Assembly (NCBI GenBank): GCA_964587125.1
Contig: CAZPKC010000008.1
Coordinates: forward strand, 31,794 to 95,793
Origin: CAIXLI01 sp964587125
GTDB lineage: Bacteria; Pseudomonadota; Alphaproteobacteria; UBA9219
DNA length: 64,000 nucleotides
Reading direction: 5' to 3'
Shown here: positions 17,569-27,138 of the stretch, in pieces
Numbering within the stretch: the stretch's first letter is position 1
Layout of the letters: each line of letters begins with the position of its first letter
Translations under genes and position numbers: made by a program
Notes under the pieces: generated by a model
Seen by the model: only the letters and a program-made list of their open reading frames with translations
Databases searched by the model: none
What the model was told of the DNA's origin: nothing

Positions 17569-18219
17569 ATGCCGTTGAGAAAAGATTTCCTATTCCTTAC
17601 GTGTTTGATCGGGATTGCCCTCGCGCCCGTTAGCGCGTCGGCGCATCCGCACGCGTGGATCGATTACCGCACGCGCGTGATTTTCAACGACGACAATAAG
17701 ATCACGGCGATCCGCGAGCATTGGCTTTTCGACAGCACGTATACGGAATTCGCGCTTCACGATTACGGCAAATACAAAGGCGGCGTCCCTACCCATAAAT
17801 TGCTGATGGATTTGGCGAACGAGAACCTGAAAAATCTGAAAGACGCCGATTATTTCACGGTTCTGGAGGAAAGCGGAAAAAAGAAGAAAATAGAGTCCGT
17901 TTCCAATCCGGATTCTTATATGGAAAAAGGGCGCATCGCGCTCGATTTCACCGTCACGCTCAAAGAACCCGCCGACGCGGTCAAAAATAAAGTTGATTAC
18001 ATGATCTACGATCCCAGCTACTATGTTTCCATGCTTCACGATAAGGAAAATGCCATCGTTTTAGAGGGCAAGAACGCGGGCAAATGTTCGTATGAACTGG
18101 CGACGCCGAACCCGAACAAGGCGACGGTCAGTCTCGCGACCGCGATCGATAAAAACGGCAAGGCTCCCGACGATTTGGGCGCTTATTTCGCGCAAAGGAT
18201 GACGCTTTCATGCAAATAA
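17569..18219 (+). CDS. DUF1007 periplasmic metal-transport partner
   Basis: 216 residues: signal peptide (FLFLTCLIGIALAPVSASA) then mature AHPHAWIDYRTRVIF. The HPHAWID start and the EHWLFDSTYTEFALHDY segment are hallmarks of DUF1007. These proteins are found beside NicO-type nickel/cobalt exporters and zinc-linked loci. It overlaps the next gene, a NicO transporter, by 10 bases, so they form one unit. The His-Pro-His N terminus may bind metal (inference). Confidence 0.88.
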   Translation: MPLRKDFLFLTCLIGIALAPVSASAHPHAWIDYRTRVIFNDDNKITAIREHWLFDSTYTEFALHDYGKYKGGVPTHKLLMDLANENLKNLKDADYFTVLEESGKKKKIESVSNPDSYMEKGRIALDFTVTLKEPADAVKNKVDYMIYDPSYYVSMLHDKENAIVLEGKNAGKCSYELATPNPNKATVSLATAIDKNGKAPDDLGAYFAQRMTLSCK

Positions 18220-19193
18220 ACCGGCGTTTTTTCGCGCTTCTGGCGATTTTGCTGACGCTCGGCCTTTTGGCCGCGTCCGGCGAGTTGCAACGGCTTTACC
18301 TGTCGTTGCTTCTGGCGACGCAGGGAGCTCAACGCCTGTTCCACGACGAGATAGCGGACAAGCTGAAAGCGATCAAGGAAACGCATTCTTTTATGGCCAC
18401 GGGCGGATTGGTTTTTATCGGTTTTCTCTACGGCGCGTTGCACGCAATCGGCCCCGGGCACGGGAAAATCATCGTCGGCAGTTATTTGCTTGCCAGCAAA
18501 AGCTGTTTGAGGCGCGGCATCGTCGTCACTTTTCTGGCCTCTCTTCTTCAGGCGTGCGTAGCTATCGCGCTGGTGTTCGGCCTGATGGCGATTTTCGGAT
18601 TGACGCGCGGGCAAACCGAACAGACCGCGCTCAAACTCGAAAGCTTCAGTTTTGGATTGCTGGCTTTGGTAGGCGCGGCGCTTTTGGGACGCGGGATTAA
18701 AGAACTTTGGAACGTTTTCCATCACCGCCGCGAGAAGGGCATCGACGTTTGTTCCTGCGGGCACGTCCACGCGCCGGAACCGCAGAAACTTAATAACATT
18801 CACGACATAGCGTCGCTCGCCGGAATGGTTTTTTCGATCGGCTTGCGCCCGTGCAGCGGCGCGATCTTGCTTTTGCTGTTTTCGGGCCTCGTCGGGGTTT
18901 ATGGCGCGGGCATTCTGGCGACCTTTGCCATGGCTTTCGGAACGGCGCTGACGACCGGAGCGCTTGCAGTCCTCACGGTGCATTCGAAAACGTGGGCGTT
19001 GCGCCTGACTCAAACCGAGGGCGACAGGCTTCGTTTTCTGCACGCGGGACTTGCCGTCGGCGGAGGGATTTTGATTATCCTTTTCGGAACGGCTTTTCTT
19101 CTGGCGAATTCGGCTGCGGTCGATCTGCGCCTGCAAAGCGACGGCATCGCGATAGAAGGAAGCCATCCGCTGATGAAGGCGCTGGGGAAGTAA
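18210..19193 (+). CDS. NicO-family nickel/cobalt transporter
   Basis: 327 residues, about seven hydrophobic segments. The motif LHAIGPGHGKIIVGSYLL (H79 to K86 core) in an early helix and GLRPCSGAILLLLF in a later helix are the diagnostic NicO/RcnA features. A cytoplasmic loop with CSCGHVHAPEP is a short metal-binding candidate. Inner-membrane metal transport with the preceding DUF1007 protein; direction and metal cannot be settled from sequence. Confidence 0.9.
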   Translation: MQINRRFFALLAILLTLGLLAASGELQRLYLSLLLATQGAQRLFHDEIADKLKAIKETHSFMATGGLVFIGFLYGALHAIGPGHGKIIVGSYLLASKSCLRRGIVVTFLASLLQACVAIALVFGLMAIFGLTRGQTEQTALKLESFSFGLLALVGAALLGRGIKELWNVFHHRREKGIDVCSCGHVHAPEPQKLNNIHDIASLAGMVFSIGLRPCSGAILLLLFSGLVGVYGAGILATFAMAFGTALTTGALAVLTVHSKTWALRLTQTEGDRLRFLHAGLAVGGGILIILFGTAFLLANSAAVDLRLQSDGIAIEGSHPLMKALGK

Positions 19194-19223
19194 TTATCGA
19201 TTTATTATAAACCGGAAAACGTC

Positions 19224-20978
19224 ATGCCTTCTCAAGCTTTCCTTGGAATCGAACATTCATGCACCGGACGCCTTTGGGCGGCGCGGGAGTATGACGAGCG
19301 CGTGACGCTGGCTTTGGCACAACGTTTTGAAATTCCCGAAATGATCGCGCGGTGCATGAATGCGCGCGGCATCGGATTGGACGACGCGCAAAATTTTCTC
19401 GACCCGAAACTCCGCGATTTATTGCCCGATCCAAGCCGCTTCAAGGATATGGACAAATCCGCAACGCGATTTGCCGATGCGATTGCGCGCGGCGAGAAAA
19501 TCGCGGTGTTCGGCGATTACGACGTTGACGGCGCTTCATCCTCGGCTTTGCTTATGCGTTTTGCCCGTGCGCTTGGCGCGACGCTTCGGCTTTATATCCC
19601 CGACCGCATGACGGAAGGCTACGGCCCCAACGTCGCCGCGATGCGTCTTCTGGCAAATGAAGGCGTTAAGCTCGCCGTCTGCGTCGATTGCGGAACGACG
19701 GCGTTCGAGGCTTTGGCGGCGGCGCGCGACGCGGGGATGGAAACAATCGTTCTCGACCATCATGCCTCGGAACCGGCGTTGCCCCCTGCCCTGGCCGTCG
19801 TCAATCCGAACCGCATCGACGAAGCGGGAGATTACGGAACTCTGGCCGCCGTCGGCGTGACATATCTTTTCGTGATCGCCGTCAATCGCGCCTTGCGGAC
19901 GTCTGGGTTTTATAACGGGCAGCGCGCGGAGCCGGATTTGATGCAAGACCTCGATCTCGTCGCGCTTGGAACCGTTTGCGACGTTGTGAAATTGACAGGC
20001 CTTAACCGCGCGTTCGTGGCGCAAGGGCTGAAAATAGCGGCGCAGCGCGGCAATATCGGGCTTGCCGCATTGGCGCAAACGGCGGGCGTCAGGAATTGGG
20101 ACGCTTATGCCGCGGGATTTATGCTCGGCCCGCGCATCAACGCCGGAGGCCGCATCGGCGATTCCTCTCTCGGCGCGAAACTGCTCTCGACCGAGGACGC
20201 CTCGGAAGCCGCGTCGATAGCAGAGCGCCTGAATGATTTGAACGCAGAGCGGCGAGAAATGGAAATCCGCGTTCTCGCGGAAGCGGAACGCATGACGGTA
20301 GCCGAAAATCTGCCGATGGCGTTCGTCGCTTCGGAAAACTGGCACGCGGGCGTGATCGGCATCGTCGCCTCGCGCCTCAAGGATAAATTCCGACATCCTG
20401 CCATTGTCATCGCGCTTGAAGGCGCGACAGGCAAAGGATCGGGACGCTCGATCGGCAACGTCGATCTGGGCGACATTATTATCGCGGCGCGGCAGGCCGG
20501 ATTGCTGATGAGCGGCGGAGGCCACAAAATGGCGGCGGGATTTACCGTCGCGCGCGATAAACTGGGCGCGCTGCGCGATTTTCTCGCGGCGCGCATCGGC
20601 AAGCAAATGGAAGCCGAGCCTTTGATCCCGACATTGACGCTCGACGGTCTGGTCGCGGGCGCTGCGCTGACTCCGGAATTCATCCGGCAAATCGAAAAGC
20701 TCGGGCCCTTCGGCGCGGGGAATTCCGAGCCGCGTTTCGCTTTGGCCGATTGCAAAATCATACGCGCGGATGTCGCCGGAGAAAAACACGTGAGCGTTAT
20801 TTTTATGCAAGGCGGCGCGCGCCTCAGAGGAATCGCTTTCCGCGCGATGGAAAGCGATCTTGGCCAAGCCCTTTTGCGCGGCGGCGAACGCGTTCATTTG
20901 GCGGGACACCTGCGCCGCGACGAGTGGCAAGGAAACGAGCGCGTCCAGCTTCATATCAGCGACGCAGCGATTAGTTGA
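19224..20978 (+). CDS. recJ: Single-stranded-DNA-specific exonuclease RecJ
   Basis: 584 residues of the DHH phosphoesterase superfamily. Motifs in order: FGDYDVDGASSSALL (97-111), VDCGTTAFE, IVLDHHASEP (DHH at 178-180), LGTVCDVVKL, the DHHA1 RINAGGRIGD, and SGGGHKMAAGF. An OB-like C-terminal domain follows. RecJ degrades ssDNA 5'-3' in recombination and mismatch repair. Full length for the family; ATG 19224 with upstream ACCGGAAAAC is a modest ribosome site. Confidence 0.95.
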   Translation: MPSQAFLGIEHSCTGRLWAAREYDERVTLALAQRFEIPEMIARCMNARGIGLDDAQNFLDPKLRDLLPDPSRFKDMDKSATRFADAIARGEKIAVFGDYDVDGASSSALLMRFARALGATLRLYIPDRMTEGYGPNVAAMRLLANEGVKLAVCVDCGTTAFEALAAARDAGMETIVLDHHASEPALPPALAVVNPNRIDEAGDYGTLAAVGVTYLFVIAVNRALRTSGFYNGQRAEPDLMQDLDLVALGTVCDVVKLTGLNRAFVAQGLKIAAQRGNIGLAALAQTAGVRNWDAYAAGFMLGPRINAGGRIGDSSLGAKLLSTEDASEAASIAERLNDLNAERREMEIRVLAEAERMTVAENLPMAFVASENWHAGVIGIVASRLKDKFRHPAIVIALEGATGKGSGRSIGNVDLGDIIIAARQAGLLMSGGGHKMAAGFTVARDKLGALRDFLAARIGKQMEAEPLIPTLTLDGLVAGAALTPEFIRQIEKLGPFGAGNSEPRFALADCKIIRADVAGEKHVSVIFMQGGARLRGIAFRAMESDLGQALLRGGERVHLAGHLRRDEWQGNERVQLHISDAAIS

Positions 20979-21094
20979 TGTTGATATGGCGAATGCTGAA
21001 TTTTACACATCCGTTTGGCGACAAGTTAACCATAAATGAATGTTTAAATCCTCATTCCGGTAATATATAAAAGAACAACATCCTTTTGCGATGA

Positions 21095-21814
21095 ATGAAT
21101 ACTACGCCGATATATGGAGTTATTATGGTCGAATTTCATCTGCCCAACATAAAGACAGGCTCGGATTTGCCGACGGTTCTTTATTACCTCAAGCATGAAA
21201 GCCCGTCCAAACGCAGAGATTATCTTACTTATATAAAGGTAAAATTTCACTTTTCGGAATCAAAATTCTTTCGGACGAGATACAAAGGGAAGTTTTCCGG
21301 CACAAATCCCGAAGACCTGATGAAGGAATTATACGATCTGCTCGTCAACACATCGCGTTTTGACAAAAGCCGCGCGAACCGCGATTGTGCGCTCTCGGCA
21401 TTAAAAGACGGCGTTCACTACAACAAGCCGAAATGGTCGACGTCCGGCCTTGCCCTTATAATGGCCGATATCGCTTCAGACGGTTATATGCATGTTCCGA
21501 CTTTCCGGAGCAATAATTATCTGGTTCCCGAAGTTCATCTTAATGCCCTCAAAGTCATCGAAGCCATTCTCCTCACGAATGACGATGCCGTTTCCTATCC
21601 CTTACGGCGCAAGCTCGCCTTCGTCGAGGCGAAGGATATAGACGAGAATGTTCGCAAGCTCGCCCGCATATTGAAGGTCAAAACGGAAAACCAGTTGGAA
21701 AAGAACTACGACGCGGCAAAGGGAAACTTCACTAAAAGGGTCATTATAATGGCTCAACAGTTAAGCGACCGCCTGCATCCGAAGCCCTCCGTTATTAAGC
21801 GCCAACACCTATAA
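21095..21814 (+). CDS. Hypothetical protein, probable helical cytoplasmic
   Basis: 239 residues, Lys/Leu-rich, with no signal peptide, membrane helix or motif I recognise. It begins MNTTPIYG; an internal Met (MVEFHLPN) with similar context could be the start. Ordinary codon use and a lone plus-strand position between recJ and glmU favour a real gene of restricted distribution. Confidence 0.6.
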   Translation: MNTTPIYGVIMVEFHLPNIKTGSDLPTVLYYLKHESPSKRRDYLTYIKVKFHFSESKFFRTRYKGKFSGTNPEDLMKELYDLLVNTSRFDKSRANRDCALSALKDGVHYNKPKWSTSGLALIMADIASDGYMHVPTFRSNNYLVPEVHLNALKVIEAILLTNDDAVSYPLRRKLAFVEAKDIDENVRKLARILKVKTENQLEKNYDAAKGNFTKRVIIMAQQLSDRLHPKPSVIKRQHL

Positions 21815-21861
21815 TTTGCAGCCCTCTTGGATTGTCGGCTGCTTTGTGGCAGAAAATACGC

Positions 21862-23208
21862 ATGACTCAGAACACGCCGCTTCCCCCCCTCGCCTGCATC
21901 GTTCTTGCCGCAGGGATGGGCACGCGCATGAAATCCGATTTGCCCAAAGTCCTGCATCCCGTCGCAGGCGTGCCGATGCTCAGGCATGTGCTGAACGTTT
22001 GCGAAGAACTTTTGCCGGAACGCATCGTGGTGGTGGTCGGGCCGAACGCTTCCTCCGTCGCGCAAATCGCGTCGCCGCATGCGTGCGTCGTGCAGAAAGA
22101 ACCTCTCGGCACGGGCGACGCCGTTAAAGCCGCGCGCAAGGCGCTGGTCGATTTCGCGGGCGATATTCTGGTTCTTTTCGGAGACGGCCCTCTTATCACC
22201 ATCGACTCCCTGAAACTGATGCAGCGCAAGCGCGAGGAAACGGGAGCGACGGTTGTCGTCGCGGGTTTTTCGCCGGAAAATCCGGCATCGTACGGGCGGC
22301 TGATTATCGACGAGACGGGGAATCTTTCGGAAATCATCGAGGCTTCGGAAGCCACGCCCGAGCAAAACGCGGTTAGCCTGTGCAACGGCGGCGTCATGCT
22401 GTTCGATTCCGCCAAAGTGTGGCCCCTGCTCGATCAATTGCGCGACGACAACGCGAAAAAAGAGTTTTTTCTCACCGATTGCGTCGCTTTGGCGCAAGCC
22501 AACGGAGACATCAGCGTCGTGGCGACGATCCCTGCCGACGACGTTCTGGGGATCAACACGCGCGTCGAACTGGCGCAGGCCGAAAAGATCATGCAGCGCC
22601 GCCTGCGCGAAAAAGCGATGCTGGCCGGAGTCACGATGATCGATCCCGATAGCGTCTTTATTTCCGCCGACACGAAGTTCGGGCGCGACGTGACGATAGC
22701 GCCGCATGTCGTGATCGGCGCGGGCGTCGAGATCGCCGACCGCGTCGAAATTCGCGGCTTCACGCATTTGGAAAAAGTCAAAATCGAACATGACGCCGTT
22801 GTCGGCCCCTTCTCGCGCGTGCGTCCGAATTCGCGCATCGGCGCGGAAGCGCACATCGGCAATTTCGTCGAGATCAAGAACAGCGACATCGACGCAGGCG
22901 CCAAGGTCAATCACTTGTCCTATGTCGGAGATGCGACGGTCGGAGCCAAAGCCAACATCGGCGCGGGAACGATCACCGCCAATTACGACGGCGTTCGTAA
23001 AAACGAAACCCATATCGGCATGAACGCGTCCATAGGATCGAACGCGGTTCTGGTGGCTCCGGTAACGGTAGGCGACGGTGCGACTGTCGCAGCCGGAAGC
23101 GTTATCACGAAAGAAGTTCCGCCCGATGCGCTTGGCTTCGCGCGGGCTAGGCAGGAAAACAAGGAAGGCTGGGCAAGACGGCTTAGAGGGGGAAAAGAGA
23201 ATAAATAA
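21862..23208 (+). CDS. glmU: Bifunctional GlcN-1-P acetyltransferase / GlcNAc-1-P uridyltransferase GlmU
   Basis: 448 residues. The N-terminal pyrophosphorylase domain has LAAGMGTRMKSDLPKVLH (15-32); the C-terminal left-handed beta-helix carries hexapeptide repeats and the active-site stretch NFVEIKNSDI...NHLSYVGDA. It makes UDP-GlcNAc for peptidoglycan and LPS. Start ATG 21862 rather than the upstream TTG because the family begins a few residues before the nucleotide-binding loop. glmS lies 460 bp downstream, with rpmG between. Confidence 0.96.
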   Translation: MTQNTPLPPLACIVLAAGMGTRMKSDLPKVLHPVAGVPMLRHVLNVCEELLPERIVVVVGPNASSVAQIASPHACVVQKEPLGTGDAVKAARKALVDFAGDILVLFGDGPLITIDSLKLMQRKREETGATVVVAGFSPENPASYGRLIIDETGNLSEIIEASEATPEQNAVSLCNGGVMLFDSAKVWPLLDQLRDDNAKKEFFLTDCVALAQANGDISVVATIPADDVLGINTRVELAQAEKIMQRRLREKAMLAGVTMIDPDSVFISADTKFGRDVTIAPHVVIGAGVEIADRVEIRGFTHLEKVKIEHDAVVGPFSRVRPNSRIGAEAHIGNFVEIKNSDIDAGAKVNHLSYVGDATVGAKANIGAGTITANYDGVRKNETHIGMNASIGSNAVLVAPVTVGDGATVAAGSVITKEVPPDALGFARARQENKEGWARRLRGGKENK

Positions 23209-23275
23209 CAAAGACGGCACCCAAGCTGTTTTTAATGGAAAATCTGCGGATAAGTGCTCTTTTTACCGATTAAAC

Positions 23276-23304
23276 TTGACAAAACGGGGGGTTTTCACGA
23301 CATT
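23276..23304 (+). promoter_or_regulatory. Probable sigma-70 promoter of rpmG
   Basis: TTGACA at 23276-23281 followed, after a 17-base spacer, by a weak -10 (GACATT, 23299-23304). The start site would lie about 40 bases before the L33 ATG. Confidence 0.5.
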
Positions 23305-23355
23305 GCGCCCTCCTTAGCCCTTTGAATGGGCGGCAAAGAATTTAGGATTTAGAAA

Positions 23356-23535
23356 ATGGCTAAAACAAAGAACGATATCAAGCTGGTCAGCTCCGCTAAC
23401 ACGGGCTTTTTCTACGTGACCAAAAAGAACCCCAAGAACAACACCAACAAGCTTGAACTTAAAAAGTACGACCCCGTCGTCCGCAAGCACGTCGTGTTCA
23501 AGGAAGGCAAGATCAAGGAAGCCAAGAAGTCGTAA
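23356..23535 (+). CDS. rpmG: 50S ribosomal protein L33
   Basis: 59 residues translated directly from the sequence: MAKTKNDIKLVSSANTGFF at the start, then YVTKKNPKNNTNKLELKKYD and a Lys-rich end KIKEAKKS. This is the L33 pattern without zinc-ribbon cysteines. Single gene between glmU and glmS. Confidence 0.95.
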   Translation: MAKTKNDIKLVSSANTGFFYVTKKNPKNNTNKLELKKYDPVVRKHVVFKEGKIKEAKKS

Positions 23536-23665
23536 GATTTGCTTCTCGATCTTCCCGTTCCAGCAAAGCCGCGCCCAAGTAATACTTTGTATTTAAAGTT
23601 GAATTCCTCCCGGCATCGTCTGGCTTATTGTTTCAACCTGTTTGTTTAATCAGGCGAGTACTTCC

Positions 23666-25486
23666 ATGTGCGGCATTGTCGGAATCATCGGCGCGAAACA
23701 AGCTTCAACCTTTCTATTGGAAGGATTGAGGCGGCTTGAATATCGCGGCTATGACAGCGCGGGCATAGCGACGATCGTCAAGGGCAAAATCGAAAAGCGG
23801 CGCGCCGAGGGAAAGCTCGACCGGCTTGCCGCGCTCCTTAAAAAACAGCCCTTAAAGGGAAACGTCGGCATCGGCCATACGCGCTGGGCGACGCACGGAA
23901 AGCCTTCGGAAGCTAACGCGCATCCGCACGCGACGGACCTTGTCGCCGTTGTCCATAACGGCATTATCGAAAATTACCGCGAGCTGCGGAACGAGCTTGA
24001 GGCGAAGGGCTGCGTTTTTAAATCCGAAACGGACACCGAAACGATTGCGCATCTGATCAGCGTCTATTTGCGCCAAGGCAAAACGCCTCAACAAGCGACG
24101 TCGAAGGCTCTCAAACGGCTTGAGGGCGCGTTCGCCATCGGCGTGTTGTTCGCGGGACACGACGATTTATTGATCGGCGCGCGGCGCGGCAGCCCTCTGG
24201 CTCTGGGTTACGGCAAAGGCGAGATGTATTTGGGCTCGGACGCGCTTGCGCTCGCGTCTCATACCAACCGTATCGTTTATCTGGAAGAAGGCGATTGGGC
24301 GGAGCTTAAGGCGGACAAAATCGTCATTCACGACGCGAACGATAAAATCGTCAAACGCAAAATTCATACGTTGGCTTTGTCTGGAGCTTCGATCGGCAAA
24401 GGGCAGTACCGCCATTTCATGCTGAAAGAGATATTCGAACAGCCCACCGTCATCGGCGATACGCTATCGACTCTCGTTTCGCCGGACGGCGTTCTGACGA
24501 TGCCTCCCCTGCCCTTCGACTGGGAAAAAGTTCCGCGAGTCACGATCGTCGCGTGCGGCACCGCTTCCTATGCGGGGCTTGTCGGCAAATACTGGTTCGA
24601 GCAATTGGCGAAGATGCCGGTTGAAATCGATATCGCTTCGGAGTTCCGCTACCGCGAAGCCCCGATGCCCAAAGGCGGCGTGACGATCGTCGTGTCGCAA
24701 TCGGGGGAAACGGCGGATACGCTTGCCGCGCTGCATTACGCCAAAAAGCTGGGGCAGAAAATTTTGTCCGTCGTTAATGTCCCGCAAAGCTCTATTGCCC
24801 GCGCTTCGGATGTCGTCGTGCCGACGCTCGCGGGGCCGGAAATCGGCGTGGCATCGACGAAGGCCTTCACGACGCAGTTGGTCGTGTTGTTATGCCTCGC
24901 GCTTTCGGCGGCGAAGGCCCGCGGAACGTTGAAAGCGCCGCGCATTAAGGCGATCTTACACGCCTTGCGCAAAGTTCCGGAGCTTATGAACGCGATTTTG
25001 CGCGACGAACATCATCTTCAGGAACTCGCGCAAACGATCAGCGAGGCGCATGACGTTCTCTATCTGGGACGCGGCCTTTTGTATCCGATTGCGATGGAAG
25101 GCGCGCTAAAGCTGAAAGAAATTTCGTACATCCACGCGGAAGGCTATCCGGCAGGCGAGATGAAACACGGGCCTATCGCTTTGGTCGATGAAGATTTGCC
25201 TGCGGTTTTTCTGGCGCCTTCGGACGCGCTTTATGAAAAAACGATTTCCAATATTCAGGAAGTCGCCGCGCGCGGCGGCAAAGTGGTTTTGTTTTCCGAT
25301 AAGGAAGGCATCGCCCACGTCGGCGCGAAAACGTTCCGCACCATCGCCGTTCCCGCCGCCGATCCGACAGTACTGCCTTTGCTTTACGCCGTTCCCGTGC
25401 AGCTTTTGGCCTACTACGCCGCGATCGCCAAAGGCACGGACGTCGATCAGCCCCGCAATCTCGCCAAAAGCGTGACGGTGGAGTGA
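23666..25486 (+). CDS. glmS: Glucosamine-fructose-6-phosphate aminotransferase GlmS
   Basis: 606 residues. Start ATG 23666 makes Cys the residue after Met (CGIVGIIG), the catalytic nucleophile of the class II glutaminase domain; a TTG eight codons upstream would mask it. Two SIS domains follow (VACGTASYAG, SQSGETADT, and EGYPAGEMKHGPIAL), and the protein ends DQPRNLAKSVTVE as the family requires. It makes glucosamine-6-phosphate, the step before GlmM/GlmU. Its last 24 coding bases are duplicated downstream. Confidence 0.97.
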   Translation: MCGIVGIIGAKQASTFLLEGLRRLEYRGYDSAGIATIVKGKIEKRRAEGKLDRLAALLKKQPLKGNVGIGHTRWATHGKPSEANAHPHATDLVAVVHNGIIENYRELRNELEAKGCVFKSETDTETIAHLISVYLRQGKTPQQATSKALKRLEGAFAIGVLFAGHDDLLIGARRGSPLALGYGKGEMYLGSDALALASHTNRIVYLEEGDWAELKADKIVIHDANDKIVKRKIHTLALSGASIGKGQYRHFMLKEIFEQPTVIGDTLSTLVSPDGVLTMPPLPFDWEKVPRVTIVACGTASYAGLVGKYWFEQLAKMPVEIDIASEFRYREAPMPKGGVTIVVSQSGETADTLAALHYAKKLGQKILSVVNVPQSSIARASDVVVPTLAGPEIGVASTKAFTTQLVVLLCLALSAAKARGTLKAPRIKAILHALRKVPELMNAILRDEHHLQELAQTISEAHDVLYLGRGLLYPIAMEGALKLKEISYIHAEGYPAGEMKHGPIALVDEDLPAVFLAPSDALYEKTISNIQEVAARGGKVVLFSDKEGIAHVGAKTFRTIAVPAADPTVLPLLYAVPVQLLAYYAAIAKGTDVDQPRNLAKSVTVE

Positions 25487-26135
25487 CGCTTTTTCGTAAC
25501 TCATTGTCTTGTCTATAAGTCGTAAATCCCGCAAGGAGAAGAAGATGGGCAAGGAATGGTTCGGATTTATATCCTTAGCTCTGAATTTTTTCGGATATGC
25601 GTTTTATTTCATATCCATCTTCAATCGGAAAACAAAACCTCACTTGTTTTCATGGATTGTTTGGGGGCTTGTAAGCGTCATTACTTTCGCCGGACAATTT
25701 GTTTCCGGCGCGGGCGCGGGCTCTTGGGCCGCTTTGAGCTCTTTCGTTCTCTGTATGACCGTTGCGGCAACGTGTCATTCGCGCGGAGAAAAAGGCATCA
25801 CAAGAGGAGATTGGATTGCCTTCGTCGCGGCGCTTTCCGCCTTGCCTTTGTGGTATTTCACAAACGGCCCTCTGTGGTCGATGATCATGCTTGCCTTTAT
25901 CGATACCGTAGGCTCCTATCCGACGATAAGGAAATCCTATGACGATCCTTATGGAGAAAGTTATCCGCCTTGGAGCTTTTATTGCGCGCGTGACGTGGCC
26001 GTGCTCTTCGCTCTCGATCAGTATTCGATCACGACAATGATTGTTCCCATCGACGGGATTATCATCACATCCTGCATCCTTCTAACGATCTTTTGGCGCC
26101 GCCGTATCATTTCGCCAAAAGCGTGACGGTGGAGT
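25461..26135. repeat. 24-bp direct duplication of the glmS 3' end
   Basis: A 24-bp sequence beginning TCGCCAAAAGCGTGACG at 25461-25484 (the last codons of glmS) recurs exactly at 26112-26135, flanking a 627-bp insert that contains one membrane-protein gene. The second copy is read in another frame and supplies that gene's last codons and stop. This looks like duplication of a site in the glmS 3' end on integration or recombination. Confidence 0.88.
25545..26126 (+). CDS. Polytopic membrane protein, hypothetical
   Basis: 193 residues with about six or seven hydrophobic segments, beginning GKEWFGFISLALNFFGYAFYF; charged loops such as SYDDPYGESYPPW are conspicuous. It loosely recalls small SemiSWEET/PQ-loop-like proteins, but I cannot assign it. 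A good AAGGAG precedes ATG 25545. The gene lies between the two copies of the glmS-end repeat and its stop (26124-26126) is inside the second copy, suggesting it arrived as a unit. Confidence 0.7.
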   Translation: MGKEWFGFISLALNFFGYAFYFISIFNRKTKPHLFSWIVWGLVSVITFAGQFVSGAGAGSWAALSSFVLCMTVAATCHSRGEKGITRGDWIAFVAALSALPLWYFTNGPLWSMIMLAFIDTVGSYPTIRKSYDDPYGESYPPWSFYCARDVAVLFALDQYSITTMIVPIDGIIITSCILLTIFWRRRIISPKA

Positions 26136-26173
26136 AATCTCTTCCTACCGGCAGGGGAGGCTTGTACAGAACC

Positions 26174-27037
26174 CTATATTTTTGGCGTTCCCGGCAATGG
26201 ACTCACTTCGGGATCGAACCAATCCTCCGGCCATATTTTGGCAACTTGTTCAGTTGTGCTGAACAGGACGTTGGAAACGCCCGGGGTCAGGTATTCCGTC
26301 TTCAACGGAATGAATTTTGGTAAACATCCGCTGCTGTAGAGAGCGAACATCTCGTAGCCGAACTGGGCCATATATTCTCTTAATTCACGTACTGAAGACT
26401 TCATTTCCTTTAAACCGAATATATGAATTTCGGCTATAATGAAGGGGATTTTTCTGCCTTTCAGGTATCCCTGCGCGCCGCGCAGAACATGATATTCCGC
26501 CCCTTCCGTGTCGATTTTAAGGACTTTGGGAGCGTCGCCCAAAAGCGCCTTTTCGTTGTCCAATGTGGTCGCCTGCATCGCCAGACGGCGCGGAATTTCG
26601 TGGTTGCAAGAAAAAGCGGAAGGGTCCCATAAAGCGTTTCCGCCGCTGTTGTCGTTATTAATATAGAAAACCGTTTCGCCGACGGCGTCGGTGACGGGCT
26701 TTTCGACCAAGGCGACATTTTTAAATCCGCCCAGCTCTATATTATGCTTCAGCCGAGGCAGGTTATTTTCCCCCGGCTCGAAAGAAATCACGCGACCTTT
26801 GGGGCCTGCCAATGCCGCCATTAGAACGGTAATGAGGCCGATATTTGCCCCCACATCCACGGCGACGTCGCCCGGCTCGATCATGCGCGAAAGGGCGCGC
26901 GCGACGTCCGGCTCGTAGTAACCGGAAGTGCGAATAGCGTGCATGGCCGTTATTTCGTTCGGAAGGGACGGATCCAACTCGACCTTAATTTCAACGGAAC
27001 GATTGAGTAGAACGATTTTCGACGTGACGACCGCCAT
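26174..27037 (-). CDS. FkbM-family SAM-dependent methyltransferase
   Basis: 287 residues. SAM-binding motif I is VAVDVGANIGLITVLMA (59-75), motif II GRVISFEPGENN, and the FkbM hallmark LKIDTEGAEYHVLRGA follows. Such enzymes often O-methylate sugars of surface glycans or small molecules; the substrate is not evident. Monocistronic, upstream of uvrB in the minus direction of reading. Confidence 0.88.
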   Translation of the reverse strand: MAVVTSKIVLLNRSVEIKVELDPSLPNEITAMHAIRTSGYYEPDVARALSRMIEPGDVAVDVGANIGLITVLMAALAGPKGRVISFEPGENNLPRLKHNIELGGFKNVALVEKPVTDAVGETVFYINNDNSGGNALWDPSAFSCNHEIPRRLAMQATTLDNEKALLGDAPKVLKIDTEGAEYHVLRGAQGYLKGRKIPFIIAEIHIFGLKEMKSSVRELREYMAQFGYEMFALYSSGCLPKFIPLKTEYLTPGVSNVLFSTTEQVAKIWPEDWFDPEVSPLPGTPKI

Positions 27038-27138
27038 TGAGCGAATGCCTTTCCAAAACGGGAGTTCAGATAAAAGTTAGCCGATATGCCGCCTGTTAGA
27101 AAGAGGATTTCCGACGGTATCCCGCGTTCCAAATCGCT

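Noticed and set aside
19536..20954. A 472-codon open frame antisense to recJ
   Set aside because: It is caused by GC-skewed codon usage opposite recJ, which has every family motif.
21754..23220. A 488-codon open frame antisense to glmU
   Set aside because: Opposite a full-length glmU with complete motifs; the frame has no recognisable domain.
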